Origin: Peptococcaceae bacterium BICA1-8
GTDB lineage: Bacteria > Bacillota > Peptococcia > Peptococcales > BICA1-8
Direction: 5' to 3'
NCBI GenBank assembly: GCA_000802045.1
Contig: JUEF01000044.1
Span: 1 to 40,941, forward strand
Length of the DNA stretch: 40,941 nucleotides
Part shown: one piece after another, positions 1 to 8,805 of the stretch
How positions within the stretch are numbered: position 1 is the stretch's first letter
How the letters are laid out: each line of letters starts with the position of its first letter
Notes under the pieces: model-generated
What the model was told of the DNA's origin: nothing
Seen by the model: only the letters and a program-made list of their open reading frames with translations
Databases searched by the model: none
Translations under genes and position numbers: made by a program

Positions 1-105
1 AACAGAAATAACGTTTTAAGACAGATTAAAAGCATAGAAGGAGTTACAGTTAGACAATTATCAAGAATAACAGGTATTTCAAAGAGTTTAATTGGTAGGT
101 TGTGA
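1..105 (+). pseudogene. 3' end of a REP-associated (Y1/RAYT-type) transposase, cut by the window edge
   Basis: Frame 1 is open from the first base to a TGA at 103-105 and encodes 34 residues. These include VTVRQLSRITGIS and end in SLIGRL, a small helix-turn-helix tail. C-terminal tails of this kind (RQxARxTGIS) are typical of Y1/REP-associated tyrosine transposases in Firmicutes. A REP-like hairpin follows 32 bases downstream at 137-173, the usual placement of REP sequences next to such genes. The N-terminal HUH catalytic part would lie outside the window, so it cannot be said whether the gene is intact. The family call rests on pattern recognition of a short tail. Confidence 0.55.
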
Positions 106-1030
106 ATAGATTTTCATTAAAGACTATTAGAAAAAGTGGGACGCGGGGACGAAGTTCCTGTCCCCACGTCCCATGTAAAAAGGTTTCGGTGATGAAATAG
201 TTGTACCAGTTTTCACCCATTAACCCAAAGGAAAGGTAAGCCAAGCCCAGTAAGGAGGTTCCCAAAAAAACAGGAAACATTATGGAGAGCTTATTTCCGT
301 AAAAAAATATAATAACCAGGGTTAAAATGTAGGGCATTATACCGTAGAAGGTGAAATATTCTATAAACAACCGGTCAAAAGAGGGATAAATTGCGTGAAA
401 GGTTAAACCATCAGTTAAGTTAATGGCAAACAAGAAAAAGCAAATTACAAATATAAGTTTTACAGGTAATGGTTCTTGCTCAAGTTCAACAGCAATTTTT
501 TCATTAACAGCGGTTTTTGCTGCAGCCCAAAAACTTCCTCCTAATGGAGCCAGCATAATAACCAAAAGAAATCCTATCGATATTTGGTTGTGTAAAATAT
601 TTATTACATAGTAAATCGCATTTCCGGTAATAATCACAAGAGCCATTATCTGCATTTTTTGAGCAATTGGAATTTCCATAGTGTAGAAATAGCTCCAACC
701 TATAATATACAGTACACTGCCAATACCCATCACAGCAAGAACTGGATACCAATATGAAGGTGGGACGGCAAACAGGATGATTGTCCCCACAAAGCAAGCA
801 GTAATACTCCAGTTCATCATAGTCTTAGCATATTCTTCTTTTATCTGAAAAAAAGAGTATATAATCAAAAAAACCGCTGGTACAACAGTGTAAGTTAAAC
901 TAAAGGAAGCAATTGGAACTTGATGAATTAAAACTAAGTGTTTCAACACAGGTCCGTTATAAGGAAAGGACAGCAGCCAGCCCAAAAAAAGTCCATAGGC
1001 TAAAACAATATATATATAGCTCTTTTTCAT
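50..1030 (-). pseudogene. MFS-like multi-pass membrane transporter, 3' end lost
   Basis: The minus-strand frame opens with ATG at 1030 behind a good ribosome-binding site (GGGGAGG) and encodes a very hydrophobic protein. About nine to ten membrane segments are visible in the first 285 residues, with a charged linker near residues 175-190 (NEKIAVELEQEPLP) as between the two halves of an MFS carrier. Sense ends near residue 285 (NWYNYFITETF). The rest of the frame is simply the translation of the REP-like hairpin at 137-173 and the antisense of the transposase tail. Complete MFS proteins have about 12 segments and 390-420 residues, so the last two or so appear to be missing. The substrate cannot be inferred. 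Confidence 0.6.
137..173. repeat. REP-like hairpin
   Basis: An inverted repeat of TGGGACG-c-GGGGAC paired with GTCCCC-a-CGTCCCA encloses a 9-base loop, giving a 13-bp stem with one internal mismatch. It sits just after the transposase tail at 1-105 and inside the 3' end of the broken transporter frame, marking the probable insertion junction. GGGACG/CGTCCC ends recur in the other REP-like elements of this window. Confidence 0.7.
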
Positions 1031-1107
1031 GAAACTCGCCTCCCCAAAAGTTAATTAAGTCTGAAAAGATATTTCCCTATGAAACGACAAAAATCCTTCT
1101 AATCAAA

Positions 1108-1254
1108 GGGACGGAGCATTTGACATAAAAATGTATTGTCTTAGTTTAATAAATAACTTGCAAAGCAAAACAGATGTATCTCTAAAGCAGATAGCAAGAA
1201 TATTAAGAATAAATCGGGAAAAGTTGAGAAAAGTAATGTCAAAAACTCCGTCCC
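1108..1254. mobile_element. 147-bp MITE-like element with terminal inverted repeats
   Basis: The ends are 19-base inverted repeats (GGGACGGAG...TTGACAT at 1108-1126 and ATGTCAA...CTCCGTCCC at 1236-1254) matching at 17 of 19 positions. Between them lies a 42-codon frame (ATG 1131, TGA 1257-1259) whose product includes VSLKQIARILRIN, resembling the C-terminal HTH tail of REP-associated transposases like that at 1-105. The frame ends inside the right repeat (TPSP-stop). It looks like a deletion derivative keeping only the transposase tail and flanking REP-type ends, which could be mobilised in trans. The remaining unannotated bases between 1031 and 1265 show nothing else. Confidence 0.6.
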
Positions 1255-1264
1255 CTTGACACAG

Positions 1265-1293
1265 TTGACGCAGTATTTATTTTTATATATAAT
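1265..1293 (+). promoter_or_regulatory. Sigma-A promoter for leuS leader
   Basis: TTGACG at 1265-1270 and TATAAT at 1288-1293 are separated by exactly 17 bases. The expected transcription start is around 1300, directly before the T-box stem I region. It begins immediately after the MITE-like element. Confidence 0.8.
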
Positions 1294-1304
1294 TTCATTT
1301 GACT

Positions 1305-1550
1305 AAATAAATTTAAAGACTGTGATGGGAAGTAGTAAAGCGTTTAACTTTCAGAGAGTTGTCGGGTGGTGCGAGACAATAAGAATTAGACGTTTGAACT
1401 CGTCCTTAAGTTATGTAGATGAAATACTAGTAATTTACATCGGTTTGCTAACCGTTATTTAGCCTAAAGAGGATAGTTTAGGTGTTCTATCAACTTGGGT
1501 GGTACCGCGAGATGACCTCTCGTCCCAAATAGGGATGAGAGGTATTTTTA
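1305..1550 (+). ncRNA. Leucine T-box leader of leuS with intrinsic terminator
   Basis: The T-box core TGGGTGGTACCGCG is at 1496-1509. An S-turn type AGTA lies in the 5' arm near 1330. The likely specifier is the Leu codon CTC at 1399-1401, in the TTTGAACTCGTCC context. The terminator stem is ACCTCTCGTCCC (1515-1526) with GGGATGAGAGGT (1532-1543), followed by ATTTTTATAT. Uncharged tRNA-Leu(GAG) should stabilise the antiterminator through the T-box bases and allow leuS transcription. This is established knowledge of the family. The specifier assignment is inferred from position and agrees with the downstream gene. Confidence 0.93.
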
Positions 1551-1555
1551 TATAT

Positions 1556-1616
1556 TGACTAGTCTATAGTCGGTGGTCAATTGACTAGCCACTAGCCACT
1601 AATAACTAGCAACTAT
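1556..1616. repeat. Heptamer-type tandem repeat island before leuS
   Basis: After the T-box terminator come runs such as ACTAGCCACTAGCCACTA and ACTAGCAACTA, which are 7-base units (CTAGCCA and variants). They end just before the leuS ribosome-binding site. The same unit recurs at about 24690-24760. Confidence 0.7.
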
Positions 1617-1636
1617 TTTTTAAGGAGGTTTTATAT

Positions 1637-4111
1637 ATGGAAGAAAGATATAATTTTACGGCCATAGAGGACAAATGGCAGAAAAAGTGGGCAGAGGAAA
1701 ATGCCTATAAAGTAGTAGAGGGTGAGGACAAGCCTAAATACTACTGTTTAGAAATGTTTCCTTATCCATCAGGTAATCTTCATATGGGCCATGTCCGGAA
1801 TTACTCTATAGGTGATGTTGTAGCGCGCTTTAAAAATATGCAGGGTTTTAACGTTCTCCATCCTATGGGTTGGGATTCCTTTGGATTGCCTGCAGAAAAT
1901 GCTGCTATTAAACACGGTGTTGCCCCAGCTAAATGGACATGGGAAAATATCGCAAATATGCGCAGGCAGCTAAAAGCTATGGGTATCAGCTATGACTGGG
2001 ATAGAGAGGTTGCTTCCTGTCATCCTGATTACTATAAATGGACCCAATGGCTGTTTTTACAGCTTTTCCATAACGGCTTAGCCTATAAAAAGAAAGCAGC
2101 AGTTAATTGGTGTCCATCCTGTCAAACAGTTTTGGCCAATGAACAGGTTGTCGATGGAGCCTGTGAACGCTGTGACAGTGAAGTTGAAAAGAAAGCACTA
2201 GAACAATGGTTCTTTAAAACCACTGCTTATGCAGATAGATTATTGGACGATTTAGAAAAGCTCCCGGGCTGGCCCGAAAAGGTTAAAATCATGCAGGAAA
2301 ATTGGATTGGCCGCAGCGAAGGTGCGAGAATCAAATTTACAGTAAAAGAAACCGGTGATGACTTAGAGGTATTTACTACCAGGCATGATACAGTTTTCGG
2401 TGTTACTTATATGATCCTCGCCCCCGAGCATCCTTTAGTTAAAATACTGACTAAGGGTACAGAGTATGAGGCACGGGCTCAAGAATTTATTAAGAATGTG
2501 CAAAAGCTCAGTGAAGTAGATCGGACTTCTACTGAGTTGGAAAAGGAAGGCATATTTATCGGTGCCCATGCCGTTAACCCCTTAAATGGTGAGGAAATAC
2601 CGATTTTAATTGGTAACTATGTCCTGATGGAATACGGTACAGGCGCTGTTATGGGTGTACCTGCCCATGATGAACGGGACTTTAAGTTTGCTAAGAAATA
2701 TAATCTAGAAATTAGAGTAGTTATTCAACCAGAAGGACCAGAATTAAAAGTAGAAGAGATGGAAGAAGCAAGCACTGAAGACGGAATCATGGTTAACTCC
2801 GGTGATTTTTCTGGTCTACCAAACCGTGAAGGTATGGTTAAGATCGTGGACTACTTGGAAAAGAATAACTGTGGCCAAAGGCAAATAAACTATAGGCTAA
2901 GGGATTGGCTAATATCCCGCCAAAGGTATTGGGGAGCGGCTATTCCCATTGTTTATTGTGATGAATGTGGGTTAGTGCCGGTGCCTGATCAGGATTTACC
3001 GGTGTTACTTCCTGAAGATGTAGAATTTAGACCATCAGGGGAATCACCCTTAAAATATTCTCCAGAGTTTGTTAATGCTACTTGCCCTACCTGTGGAAAA
3101 CCCGCCAAGCGGGAAACAGATACTATGGATACCTTTGTTTGTTCTAGTTGGTATTTTTTAAGGTTCTGCGATCCGAAAAATACAGAAGAGGCGTTTAACA
3201 AGGATAAAGTAGATTATTGGATGGCAGTAGATCAGTACATTGGTGGTGTTGAACACGCTATTTTACATTTGATGTATGCCCGTTTCTTTACTAAGGTCTT
3301 CAAGGATTTAAACTTAGTAAGTGTAGATGAGCCCTTTACCAACCTTCTAACACAGGGTATGGTTTTAAAAGATGGATCAAAAATGTCCAAATCCAAGGGT
3401 AATGTGGTAAGCCCAGAAGAAATTATTAAAAAATATGGTGCAGATACTGCGCGGATGTTTATTTTATTTGCTGCTCCACCGGAAAGAGATTTAGAGTGGA
3501 ATGACCAGGCGGTAGAAGGCTGCTACCGTTTCTTAAATCGGGTTTGGCGCTTGGCATTTGCTTATAATGAGGGCATTAAAGGTGCCCAAGGTGAGATCGG
3601 TGCACTAGAAGGTGCTGACAGAGGGCTACGGCGCTTAACCCATTTAACCATTAAAAAGGTTACGGAAGATGTTGCCGGGCGCTTTAATTTCAATACGGCA
3701 ATTAGTGCTGTTATGGAATTAGTCAATGGCTTATATAATTATAAAGATAAAGAGCAGGGAACAAACATGCTCGTAGTCAAAGAAGCTATAGAAAGTATTG
3801 TTTTGTTACTGGCTCCTTTTGCTCCCCATATCACGGAAGAGCTTTGGTATTCTATTGGATATGAAACAAGCGTTCACCAAGAAAAATGGCCTGTTCATAT
3901 TCCAGAAACCCTTGCGGTTGATGAAGTTACTGTAGTTGTTCAGGTCAATGGTAAAGTCAGAGATAAAATTATTGTTCCTGTGAATATGGATAAAAAAGCA
4001 GTTGAAGGACTAGCAAAAGCCCTGCCTAAGGTGGACGAGTATCTTAAAGGGAAGGATATTAAGAAGGTTGTTGTAATACCTAATAAGCTTGTCAATATTG
4101 TTGTGGGATAA
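1637..4111 (+). CDS. leuS: Leucyl-tRNA synthetase
   Basis: It charges tRNA-Leu with leucine in the cytoplasm. At 824 residues it has the usual bacterial LeuRS length. Class I signatures are visible: the HIGH-type motif [12 protein letters not shown] near residues 42-53 and KMSKS near residue 582. A zinc-ribbon-like Cys region (CPSCQTV...CERCD) lies near residues 158-180. The editing (CP1) domain contains the conserved [14 protein letters not shown] stretch, and a C-terminal tRNA-binding domain ends in [11 protein letters not shown] 1637 follows TAAGGAGG at a suitable distance. Expression is controlled by the leucine T-box upstream. It is the left end of the conserved leuS-comEA-comEC neighbourhood, but comEA here is more than 23 kb away. 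Confidence 0.98.
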   Translation: MEERYNFTAIEDKWQKKWAEENAYKVVEGEDKPKYYCLEMFPYPSGNLHMGHVRNYSIGDVVARFKNMQGFNVLHPMGWDSFGLPAENAAIKHGVAPAKWTWENIANMRRQLKAMGISYDWDREVASCHPDYYKWTQWLFLQLFHNGLAYKKKAAVNWCPSCQTVLANEQVVDGACERCDSEVEKKALEQWFFKTTAYADRLLDDLEKLPGWPEKVKIMQENWIGRSEGARIKFTVKETGDDLEVFTTRHDTVFGVTYMILAPEHPLVKILTKGTEYEARAQEFIKNVQKLSEVDRTSTELEKEGIFIGAHAVNPLNGEEIPILIGNYVLMEYGTGAVMGVPAHDERDFKFAKKYNLEIRVVIQPEGPELKVEEMEEASTEDGIMVNSGDFSGLPNREGMVKIVDYLEKNNCGQRQINYRLRDWLISRQRYWGAAIPIVYCDECGLVPVPDQDLPVLLPEDVEFRPSGESPLKYSPEFVNATCPTCGKPAKRETDTMDTFVCSSWYFLRFCDPKNTEEAFNKDKVDYWMAVDQYIGGVEHAILHLMYARFFTKVFKDLNLVSVDEPFTNLLTQGMVLKDGSKMSKSKGNVVSPEEIIKKYGADTARMFILFAAPPERDLEWNDQAVEGCYRFLNRVWRLAFAYNEGIKGAQGEIGALEGADRGLRRLTHLTIKKVTEDVAGRFNFNTAISAVMELVNGLYNYKDKEQGTNMLVVKEAIESIVLLLAPFAPHITEELWYSIGYETSVHQEKWPVHIPETLAVDEVTVVVQVNGKVRDKIIVPVNMDKKAVEGLAKALPKVDEYLKGKDIKKVVVIPNKLVNIVVG

Positions 4112-4120
4112 GAAAGTCTA

Positions 4121-4280
4121 AAAGTGGGCGAGTGGGCGAGTGGGAGAGAAAACCCAACAGTTCACTCGTTTTATTTTGTAGGAAAAAATTTTTAACGTGC
4201 TCACGCGCCCACGAATAGACGAATAAACGAATAAACAATAGACGAATAGACGAATAGACGCTTAGACGCCTAGACGAATA
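4121..4280. repeat. Octamer tandem repeat islands after leuS, possible weak terminator
   Basis: Two arrays are visible. Three copies of GTGGGCGA-like units start at 4123. Near 4207-4280 come about nine imperfect copies of GACGAATA (variants AACGAATA, GACGCTTA, GACGCCTA). Inside the region, CGAGTG (4137-4142) can pair with CACTCG (4163-4168) ahead of TTTTATTTT, a possible weak leuS terminator. The remaining bases up to 4408 are AT-rich. No cobalamin riboswitch or other known leader was recognised before the next gene. Confidence 0.6.
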
Positions 4281-4408
4281 AAATACTTAGCATAAAATTA
4301 AATTATTTTCAAAAACCAAGGCTTTTCTGGTATAGTAAAAATATAAAAGGAAATTGGACAGGGAATAATTGCACCATATTTCACAAAAGACAAATTGGGG
4401 GTTTTCCT

Positions 4409-5797
4409 GTGCTAAAAATACCACGCCTGGTAGTTGGGGCTTGTCAAGGTCGTTCCGGGAAGACTACATTTACCTTGGGTTTATTACAGGCTTTAAAAGA
4501 TAGGGGTACAAATGTACAGCCTTTTAAAAAAGGACCTGACTATATCGACCCCAGCTGGCTTTCTTATGCCGCCGGAAAAGAATGCCGTAATCTAGATGCT
4601 TTTATGATGGACAAAGATAACCTTGTTAGGACATTTATCAATAATTCTCGGGACAAGGAGATCAGTGTGGTTGAAGGAGCCATGGGTTTGTTTGATGGAT
4701 TAGACCTAGAGGGAACCGGCAGTACGGCGGAAGTAGCTTATATGATTCAAGCACCGGTAATTTTAGTTGTTAACTGTCAGCGCATGACCCGTAGTGTTGC
4801 AGCGCTGGTCAATGGTGTAGTAAATTTTGACCCCAGGATAAAAATTGGAGGCGTTATTCTCAATAATGTGGCTCGTTCACGGCATGAAAATATGCTGACC
4901 GCTGCTATTGAAAAGTATTGCCAAGTGCCAGTTGTCGGCATACTGCCCAAATCTAGTGATATAGAAATTCCCGACAGACATCTAGGCTTAATACCTGCTA
5001 CCGAAAAGGGTGAACTAGTTGGACGGGTTGCAAAACTAGGTAAACTTGTTTCGGAAAATGTAGATATTGATAAGATCCTAGAAATAGCTCAAAATGCTCC
5101 CGATTTGCAAGATATGGTTTCCGACACTTTGCCGGAAAGTATTAGTTCGGGAGTGAATATAGGTGTTATTCGGGATAAGGTTTTCAGTTTTTATTATCCT
5201 GAAAACCTAGAAGCCTTGGAAAGACAAGGAGCAGAGTTAGTTTTTATTAATTCTTTAGTAGATAATACCTTGCCTCAAATAGATGCTTTATATATTGGTG
5301 GAGGTTTTCCGGAAATGTTTGCCAAAGAACTAGAAGAGAATAAAAATTTAAGGGGAAATATTAAAAATGCTATTGAAGAGGGGCTGCCCGTGTATGCCGA
5401 ATGCGGCGGGTTAATGTATCTGGGTCGTAGGATAATTTGGGCTGATGCTACTTATGATATGGTTGGTACCCTGCCTTTTGATATAAATATGGAAAAAAAA
5501 CCTCAAGGTCATGGATATACCATAAACAGGGTAAGGGAGGGTAATCCCTATTTGCCTTGTGGCTTAGAAATAAGGGGCCATGAGTTTCATAACTCTAAAT
5601 TAATTAATTTAGATTCTTCCAAGATAAAGTTTGGCTTAGATGTAAAAAGAGGTAAAGGCATTACCGGCAAAGAGGATGGTATTGTATATAAAAATGTTTT
5701 TGCTTCTTATAGTCATCTCCATGCTACCTCAGTACCCCAGTGGGCCGAGGGTCTGGTAAATATGGCAAAACAGTGGAAGAGTGGATACTTAAGTTAA
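4409..5797 (+). CDS. dsrN: CbiA/CobB-type amidase, probable DsrN siroheme amidase
   Basis: The family performs ATP- and glutamine-dependent amidation of tetrapyrrole carboxylates. In cobalamin synthesis it makes cob(y)rinate a,c-diamide. In sulfur metabolism DsrN amidates siroheme for dissimilatory sulfite reductase. At 462 residues it has the normal two-domain length: an N-terminal dethiobiotin-synthetase-like domain with P-loop GRSGKTTF (about residues 14-21), then a class I glutaminase domain with nucleophile Cys332 in AECGGLMYLG and a C-terminal YSHLHATS. The start is GTG 4409 after TTGGGGG. No other cobalamin gene lies nearby, and the next genes are ferredoxin and dsrAB, so DsrN is the better reading. 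A true CbiA acting in cobalamin synthesis remains possible. Confidence 0.85.
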   Translation: MLKIPRLVVGACQGRSGKTTFTLGLLQALKDRGTNVQPFKKGPDYIDPSWLSYAAGKECRNLDAFMMDKDNLVRTFINNSRDKEISVVEGAMGLFDGLDLEGTGSTAEVAYMIQAPVILVVNCQRMTRSVAALVNGVVNFDPRIKIGGVILNNVARSRHENMLTAAIEKYCQVPVVGILPKSSDIEIPDRHLGLIPATEKGELVGRVAKLGKLVSENVDIDKILEIAQNAPDLQDMVSDTLPESISSGVNIGVIRDKVFSFYYPENLEALERQGAELVFINSLVDNTLPQIDALYIGGGFPEMFAKELEENKNLRGNIKNAIEEGLPVYAECGGLMYLGRRIIWADATYDMVGTLPFDINMEKKPQGHGYTINRVREGNPYLPCGLEIRGHEFHNSKLINLDSSKIKFGLDVKRGKGITGKEDGIVYKNVFASYSHLHATSVPQWAEGLVNMAKQWKSGYLS

Positions 5798-5799
5798 GG

Positions 5800-5925
5800 T
5801 TTCGCTTCGCTAGGTTAAGGTTGAGAAAAATCCAAATATTAAAACACCTGCTAACCTTAACCTCAGCCTCAACCTGTCCCTTTAGGGACAATTCTGGACA
5901 CTGAACACTGGGCACGAAACCCAAG
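5800..5925. repeat. GGTTAA/GGTTGAG repeat island with inverted copies
   Basis: TTTCGCTTCGCTAGG is followed by AGGTTAAGG near 5812. About 40 bases on, the inverted CCTTAACCT appears, then CAGCCTCAACC, so the two blocks can form a hairpin. GTCCCTTTAGGGAC is a small perfect palindrome. The TTTCGCTTCGCTAG start recurs after comEC at about 34345, and the GGTTAA unit recurs as a pure array at 40789. The ACTGAACACTGGGCAC end resembles the start of the island at 24629. Confidence 0.6.
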
Positions 5926-5950
5926 AGTAATACTTAAAATTAGTTAGTGC

Positions 5951-5967
5951 GATAAGTTACACTTATC
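5951..5967. promoter_or_regulatory. Palindrome upstream of the ferredoxin-dsr operon
   Basis: GATAAGT-tac-ACTTATC is a perfect 7-bp inverted repeat with a 3-base spacer, about 180 bases before the ferredoxin start. It has the size of a dimeric repressor site. No regulator can be named. It could also be a short transcript hairpin. Confidence 0.35.
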
Positions 5968-6065
5968 ACGAGCATAAGAAACCTTAACATTTAGAATAGA
6001 GGAGATTGCAATATTATTCCGAAATATACTGTATAGTTAACATGTGATTACTTTTGCAAATGTCC

Positions 6066-6079
6066 GTGAATGTATTCAC
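6066..6079. promoter_or_regulatory. CRP/FNR-like operator upstream of the ferredoxin-dsr operon
   Basis: GTGAATGTATTCAC is a perfect 14-bp palindrome flanked as cGTGA-N6-TCACa. It differs at one position from the TGTGA-N6-TCACA pattern bound by CRP/FNR-family regulators. HcpR, a member of this family in sulfate reducers, has been predicted to control sulfite and sulfate reduction genes with a site of this type. The location, about 70 bases before the first gene of the dsr operon, fits. No convincing sigma-A promoter with 17-base spacing was found around it, so the promoter is left uncalled. Confidence 0.45.
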
Positions 6080-6147
6080 AAAGTAAACAATTAAATATCA
6101 CATAAAACTCAATTTAATTTAACTTATCTTGAAAGGGGATGTGTCCA

Positions 6148-6327
6148 ATGTTTGTTGTTACAGTAGATGCTGAAAAATGTACTGCTTGTGGTGAATGTGC
6201 AAGTGCTTGCCCTGGGTCAGTTTTTGACATCGAAGATGTTGCTGTAGTAAATGATAATGAATGCATGGGCTGTGAAAGCTGTGTAATGATTTGCCCTGTT
6301 GGTGCAATAACTCTAAACGAGTACTAG
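6148..6327 (+). CDS. 2[4Fe-4S] ferredoxin preceding dsrA
   Basis: This is a small electron carrier of 59 residues. It has two complete cluster motifs, CTACGECASACP near residues 11-22 and CMGCESCVMICP near residues 41-52, each CxxCxxCxxxCP. The frame extends upstream to an ATG at 6139, but that codon overlaps the GAAAGGGG ribosome-binding site. ATG 6148 has correct spacing and gives the usual ferredoxin start MFVVTVDAEKC. It lies 118 bases before dsrA on the same strand, so it could feed electrons to DsrAB or to the DsrC cycle. That role is inferred from context only. Confidence 0.93.
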   Translation: MFVVTVDAEKCTACGECASACPGSVFDIEDVAVVNDNECMGCESCVMICPVGAITLNEY

Positions 6328-6349
6328 GAATCTTTAGTATAAATTTTGG

Positions 6350-6403
6350 GTTGGCATAAAGCAGCTAAGGTTTTCGCATGAGCCAACGCTTTTGCGTAAA
6401 CCT
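6350..6403 (+). promoter_or_regulatory. Structured leader between ferredoxin and dsrA (possible pseudoknot)
   Basis: GTTGGC (6350-6355) pairs with GCCAAC (6382-6387). AGGTTT-T-CGCA (6368-6378) pairs with TGCG-T-AAACCT (6393-6403). The strands alternate in the order 5'S1, 5'S2, 3'S1, 3'S2, which is the topology of an H-type pseudoknot, or else two mutually exclusive stems. A third option is the small hairpin ACGC-TTTT-GCGT (6386-6397). It lies 43 bases before the TTG start of dsrA. It has no T-run, so it is not a simple terminator. Confidence 0.4.
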
Positions 6404-6445
6404 AGTTAACTTTAAGAATATGAATTAAAACGGAGGTGTATCGAT

Positions 6446-7693
6446 TTGACTGAGAAAAAAAGACCCTTGCTCGATGAACTGAAAAAGGGTAAATGGCCCT
6501 CTTTTGTTACCGAAATGGAAAAGAGTGCCGCAACAAAACCAGCAGTAAATACTTTACTAAACTTAGTTGAGCGTTCCTTTGAGGAAAAACGTGTGCACTG
6601 GAAACACGGCGGTATTGTTGGGGTTAGAGGTTACGGCGGTGGCGTAATTGGCCGTTACTGTGATCTACCTGAAGAATACCCGGAAGTTGCAGAATTCCAT
6701 ACTATTCGTGTTAACCAACCTTCTGGCTGGTTTTACGATTCAAAGGCAATACGTTCCTTATGTGATGTTTGGGAAAAACACGGTAGTGGTTTAACCAACA
6801 TGCATGGTGCGACTGGGGATGCTATTCTTTTGGGAACAACAACTCCTCATTTACAAGACTGCTTTAATGACTTATCAGATGCTGGTTTTGACCTAGGTGG
6901 TTCAGGTTCAAACTTAAGAACCCCAAGTGCTTGCTGTGGTCCAGCTCGTTGTGAATATGCATGCTTTGACACTTTGGATTTATGTCACCATGTTACTAAC
7001 AAATATCAAAATGAGCTTCACAGACCAATGTGGCCATACAAATTTAAAATTAAGATCTCTGGATGTCCAAATGACTGTACTTCATCTATCGCTCGGGCGG
7101 ATCTTTCAATTATTGGTACTTGGAGAGATCGCATCAGAGTTAACCAGAAAGCCGTTGCTGAGTATGTAGATGGCGGTTTACCGATTAAGTCTGCAGTTTT
7201 AGATTACTGTCCAACCAAATGCATTTCTTTCGATAAAGAAAAGAAAGAAATAAACATCGATAATGAAAACTGCACCAGATGTATGCATTGCATCAGTGTG
7301 ATGCCTAAAGCTCTACGGGTAGGTAAAGAAAAAGGTGCTACTTTATTGTTAGGTGGAAAAGCTACTATTGTGCAGTCAGCATTCTTGGGCTGGGTTATTA
7401 AGCCTTTTATCAAATTAGACAAAGAAGATGGCTATCAAGAACTCCATGACCTTCTAGAGAAAATCTGGGAGTGGTGGGATGAAAACGCCAAAGTTCGTGA
7501 GAGAATCGGCGAATTGATTTACAGAAAAGGAATGGGCGAGTTCTTAAAAGCTACTGACTTAGAGCCTGTACCTCAAATGGTTCACCACCCACGTGCTAAC
7601 CCATATTTCTTCTGGTATCCAGAAGACTTTGCTGCTGAAAAAGAAGCAAAAGAAGCTAAAAAAGAAGTTGCTGGATCGGAGGTGTCTGAATAA
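6446..7693 (+). CDS. dsrA: Dissimilatory sulfite reductase alpha subunit
   Basis: With DsrB it forms the cytoplasmic siroheme enzyme that reduces sulfite, passing sulfur to DsrC. It is 415 residues. The siroheme/[4Fe-4S] cysteines are C163-x5-C169 and C207-x3-C211 (ISGCPNDC). An inserted ferredoxin domain is seen at about residues 253-290 with CPTKC and CTRCMHC followed by VMPKAL, as is typical of DsrA. The C-terminal 20 residues are Lys/Glu/Ala-rich. The start is TTG 6446 after CGGAGGTG, with no better ATG in frame. The stop overlaps the dsrB start by one base (TAATG), implying translational coupling. Reductive function is inferred from the accompanying dsrD and the clostridial setting. Confidence 0.98.
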   Translation: MTEKKRPLLDELKKGKWPSFVTEMEKSAATKPAVNTLLNLVERSFEEKRVHWKHGGIVGVRGYGGGVIGRYCDLPEEYPEVAEFHTIRVNQPSGWFYDSKAIRSLCDVWEKHGSGLTNMHGATGDAILLGTTTPHLQDCFNDLSDAGFDLGGSGSNLRTPSACCGPARCEYACFDTLDLCHHVTNKYQNELHRPMWPYKFKIKISGCPNDCTSSIARADLSIIGTWRDRIRVNQKAVAEYVDGGLPIKSAVLDYCPTKCISFDKEKKEINIDNENCTRCMHCISVMPKALRVGKEKGATLLLGGKATIVQSAFLGWVIKPFIKLDKEDGYQELHDLLEKIWEWWDENAKVRERIGELIYRKGMGEFLKATDLEPVPQMVHHPRANPYFFWYPEDFAAEKEAKEAKKEVAGSEVSE

Positions 7694-8778
7694 TGGCCAA
7701 TCCATATTACGCTAAGACTGATATTGGACCCCCTAATTTTTGGAACATGCTTCCACAGGTTATTAAAGACAACTATGGTAATTGGTTATATCATGAAAAG
7801 GTAAAACCAGGTGTTTTAAAACACGTTGGTGAAACAGGCGATGAATTATACACAGTTCGTGTAGGCTCACCCCGTTTGTTAAGTATCGAAACTTTAAGAT
7901 GGTTTGCTGATATTGCTGATAAGTATTGTGATGGTCACTTGCGTTTTACTAGCAGACACAATGTTGAGTTCTTATTAGCTGATGGCACTAAAGTTGATGC
8001 TTTAGTAGACGAACTTGAAGCTGCTGGTTGGCCTGTTGGTGGTACTGGTAGATCTTTGAAGAACCTAATCCATACCCAAGGCTGGATTCACTGTCATAGT
8101 GCTGCAACTGATGCCTCTGGTACAGTTAAAGCAGTTATGGATGATCTATATGATTATTTCAAGAAAGATGATCTTCCTGCAAAACTGAAGATTTCTATGG
8201 CTTGCTGCTTGAACATGTGTGGTGCTGTTCACTGCTCCGACATCGCTTTCGTAGGTGTACACAGAAAAATACCTAAAGTAGACGACTATGGTGTTGCTAA
8301 CGGCTGTGAAATTCCAAACGTTGTAGCATCCTGTCCTACAGGTGCTATCCGTCCAAACCCAAAAGCAAAATCTGTAACCATTAATGAAGAGAAATGTATG
8401 TACTGTGGTAACTGTTACTCAGTATGTCCATCTCTATCAATTATGGACCCTGAAAATGACGGTATAGCTATATTTGTAGGTGGTAAAGTTTCTAACACAA
8501 GAAAAGGACCTGAATTTAGTAAACTGGTCATTCCATTTATCCCTAATGAACCACCAAGATGGGATTCATTAGTAGTAGCTATTAGAAATTTAGTAGAAAT
8601 TTGGGTTAAAAATGCTAAACAAGGTGAAAGATATGGAGAGTGGATTGAGAGAATCGGTTGGGAGAAATTCTTTGAAGTAGCTAACTTACCATTCACTGAT
8701 AAACACATTGATGACTTTACTTTCTCCGTACCAACTTTCCGTTCAACTACTCAATTTAAGTTCACAGATAAAAAATAG
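7693..8778 (+). CDS. dsrB: Dissimilatory sulfite reductase beta subunit
   Basis: Partner of DsrA in the alpha2beta2 sulfite reductase. It is 361 residues, the usual length. The siroheme-binding cysteine region is [16 protein letters not shown] (Cys171, 172, 176 and 181), preceded by the conserved [16 protein letters not shown] ferredoxin domain follows, with [10 protein letters not shown] and [12 protein letters not shown] near residues 217-248. ATG 7693 shares its A with the dsrA stop codon, and its ribosome-binding site (GGAGGTG) lies within the end of dsrA. The next gene, dsrD, starts 27 bases after the stop. Confidence 0.98.
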   Translation: MANPYYAKTDIGPPNFWNMLPQVIKDNYGNWLYHEKVKPGVLKHVGETGDELYTVRVGSPRLLSIETLRWFADIADKYCDGHLRFTSRHNVEFLLADGTKVDALVDELEAAGWPVGGTGRSLKNLIHTQGWIHCHSAATDASGTVKAVMDDLYDYFKKDDLPAKLKISMACCLNMCGAVHCSDIAFVGVHRKIPKVDDYGVANGCEIPNVVASCPTGAIRPNPKAKSVTINEEKCMYCGNCYSVCPSLSIMDPENDGIAIFVGGKVSNTRKGPEFSKLVIPFIPNEPPRWDSLVVAIRNLVEIWVKNAKQGERYGEWIERIGWEKFFEVANLPFTDKHIDDFTFSVPTFRSTTQFKFTDKK

Positions 8779-8805
8779 TAAATAAATAATTTAGGTGGTG
8801 TAAAT

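Noticed and set aside
423..611. Plus-strand frame of 62 codons antisense to the transporter
   Set aside because: It has no ribosome-binding site and lies wholly opposite a better-supported gene. The composition follows the antisense frame.
4200..4285. CRISPR-like array from repeated GACGAATA
   Set aside because: The units are 8 bases long, contiguous and without spacers. There are no cas genes.
4281..4408. Cobalamin riboswitch before the CbiA-type gene
   Set aside because: The region is short and AT-rich and shows no B12-box-like sequence. This agrees with a role outside cobalamin synthesis.
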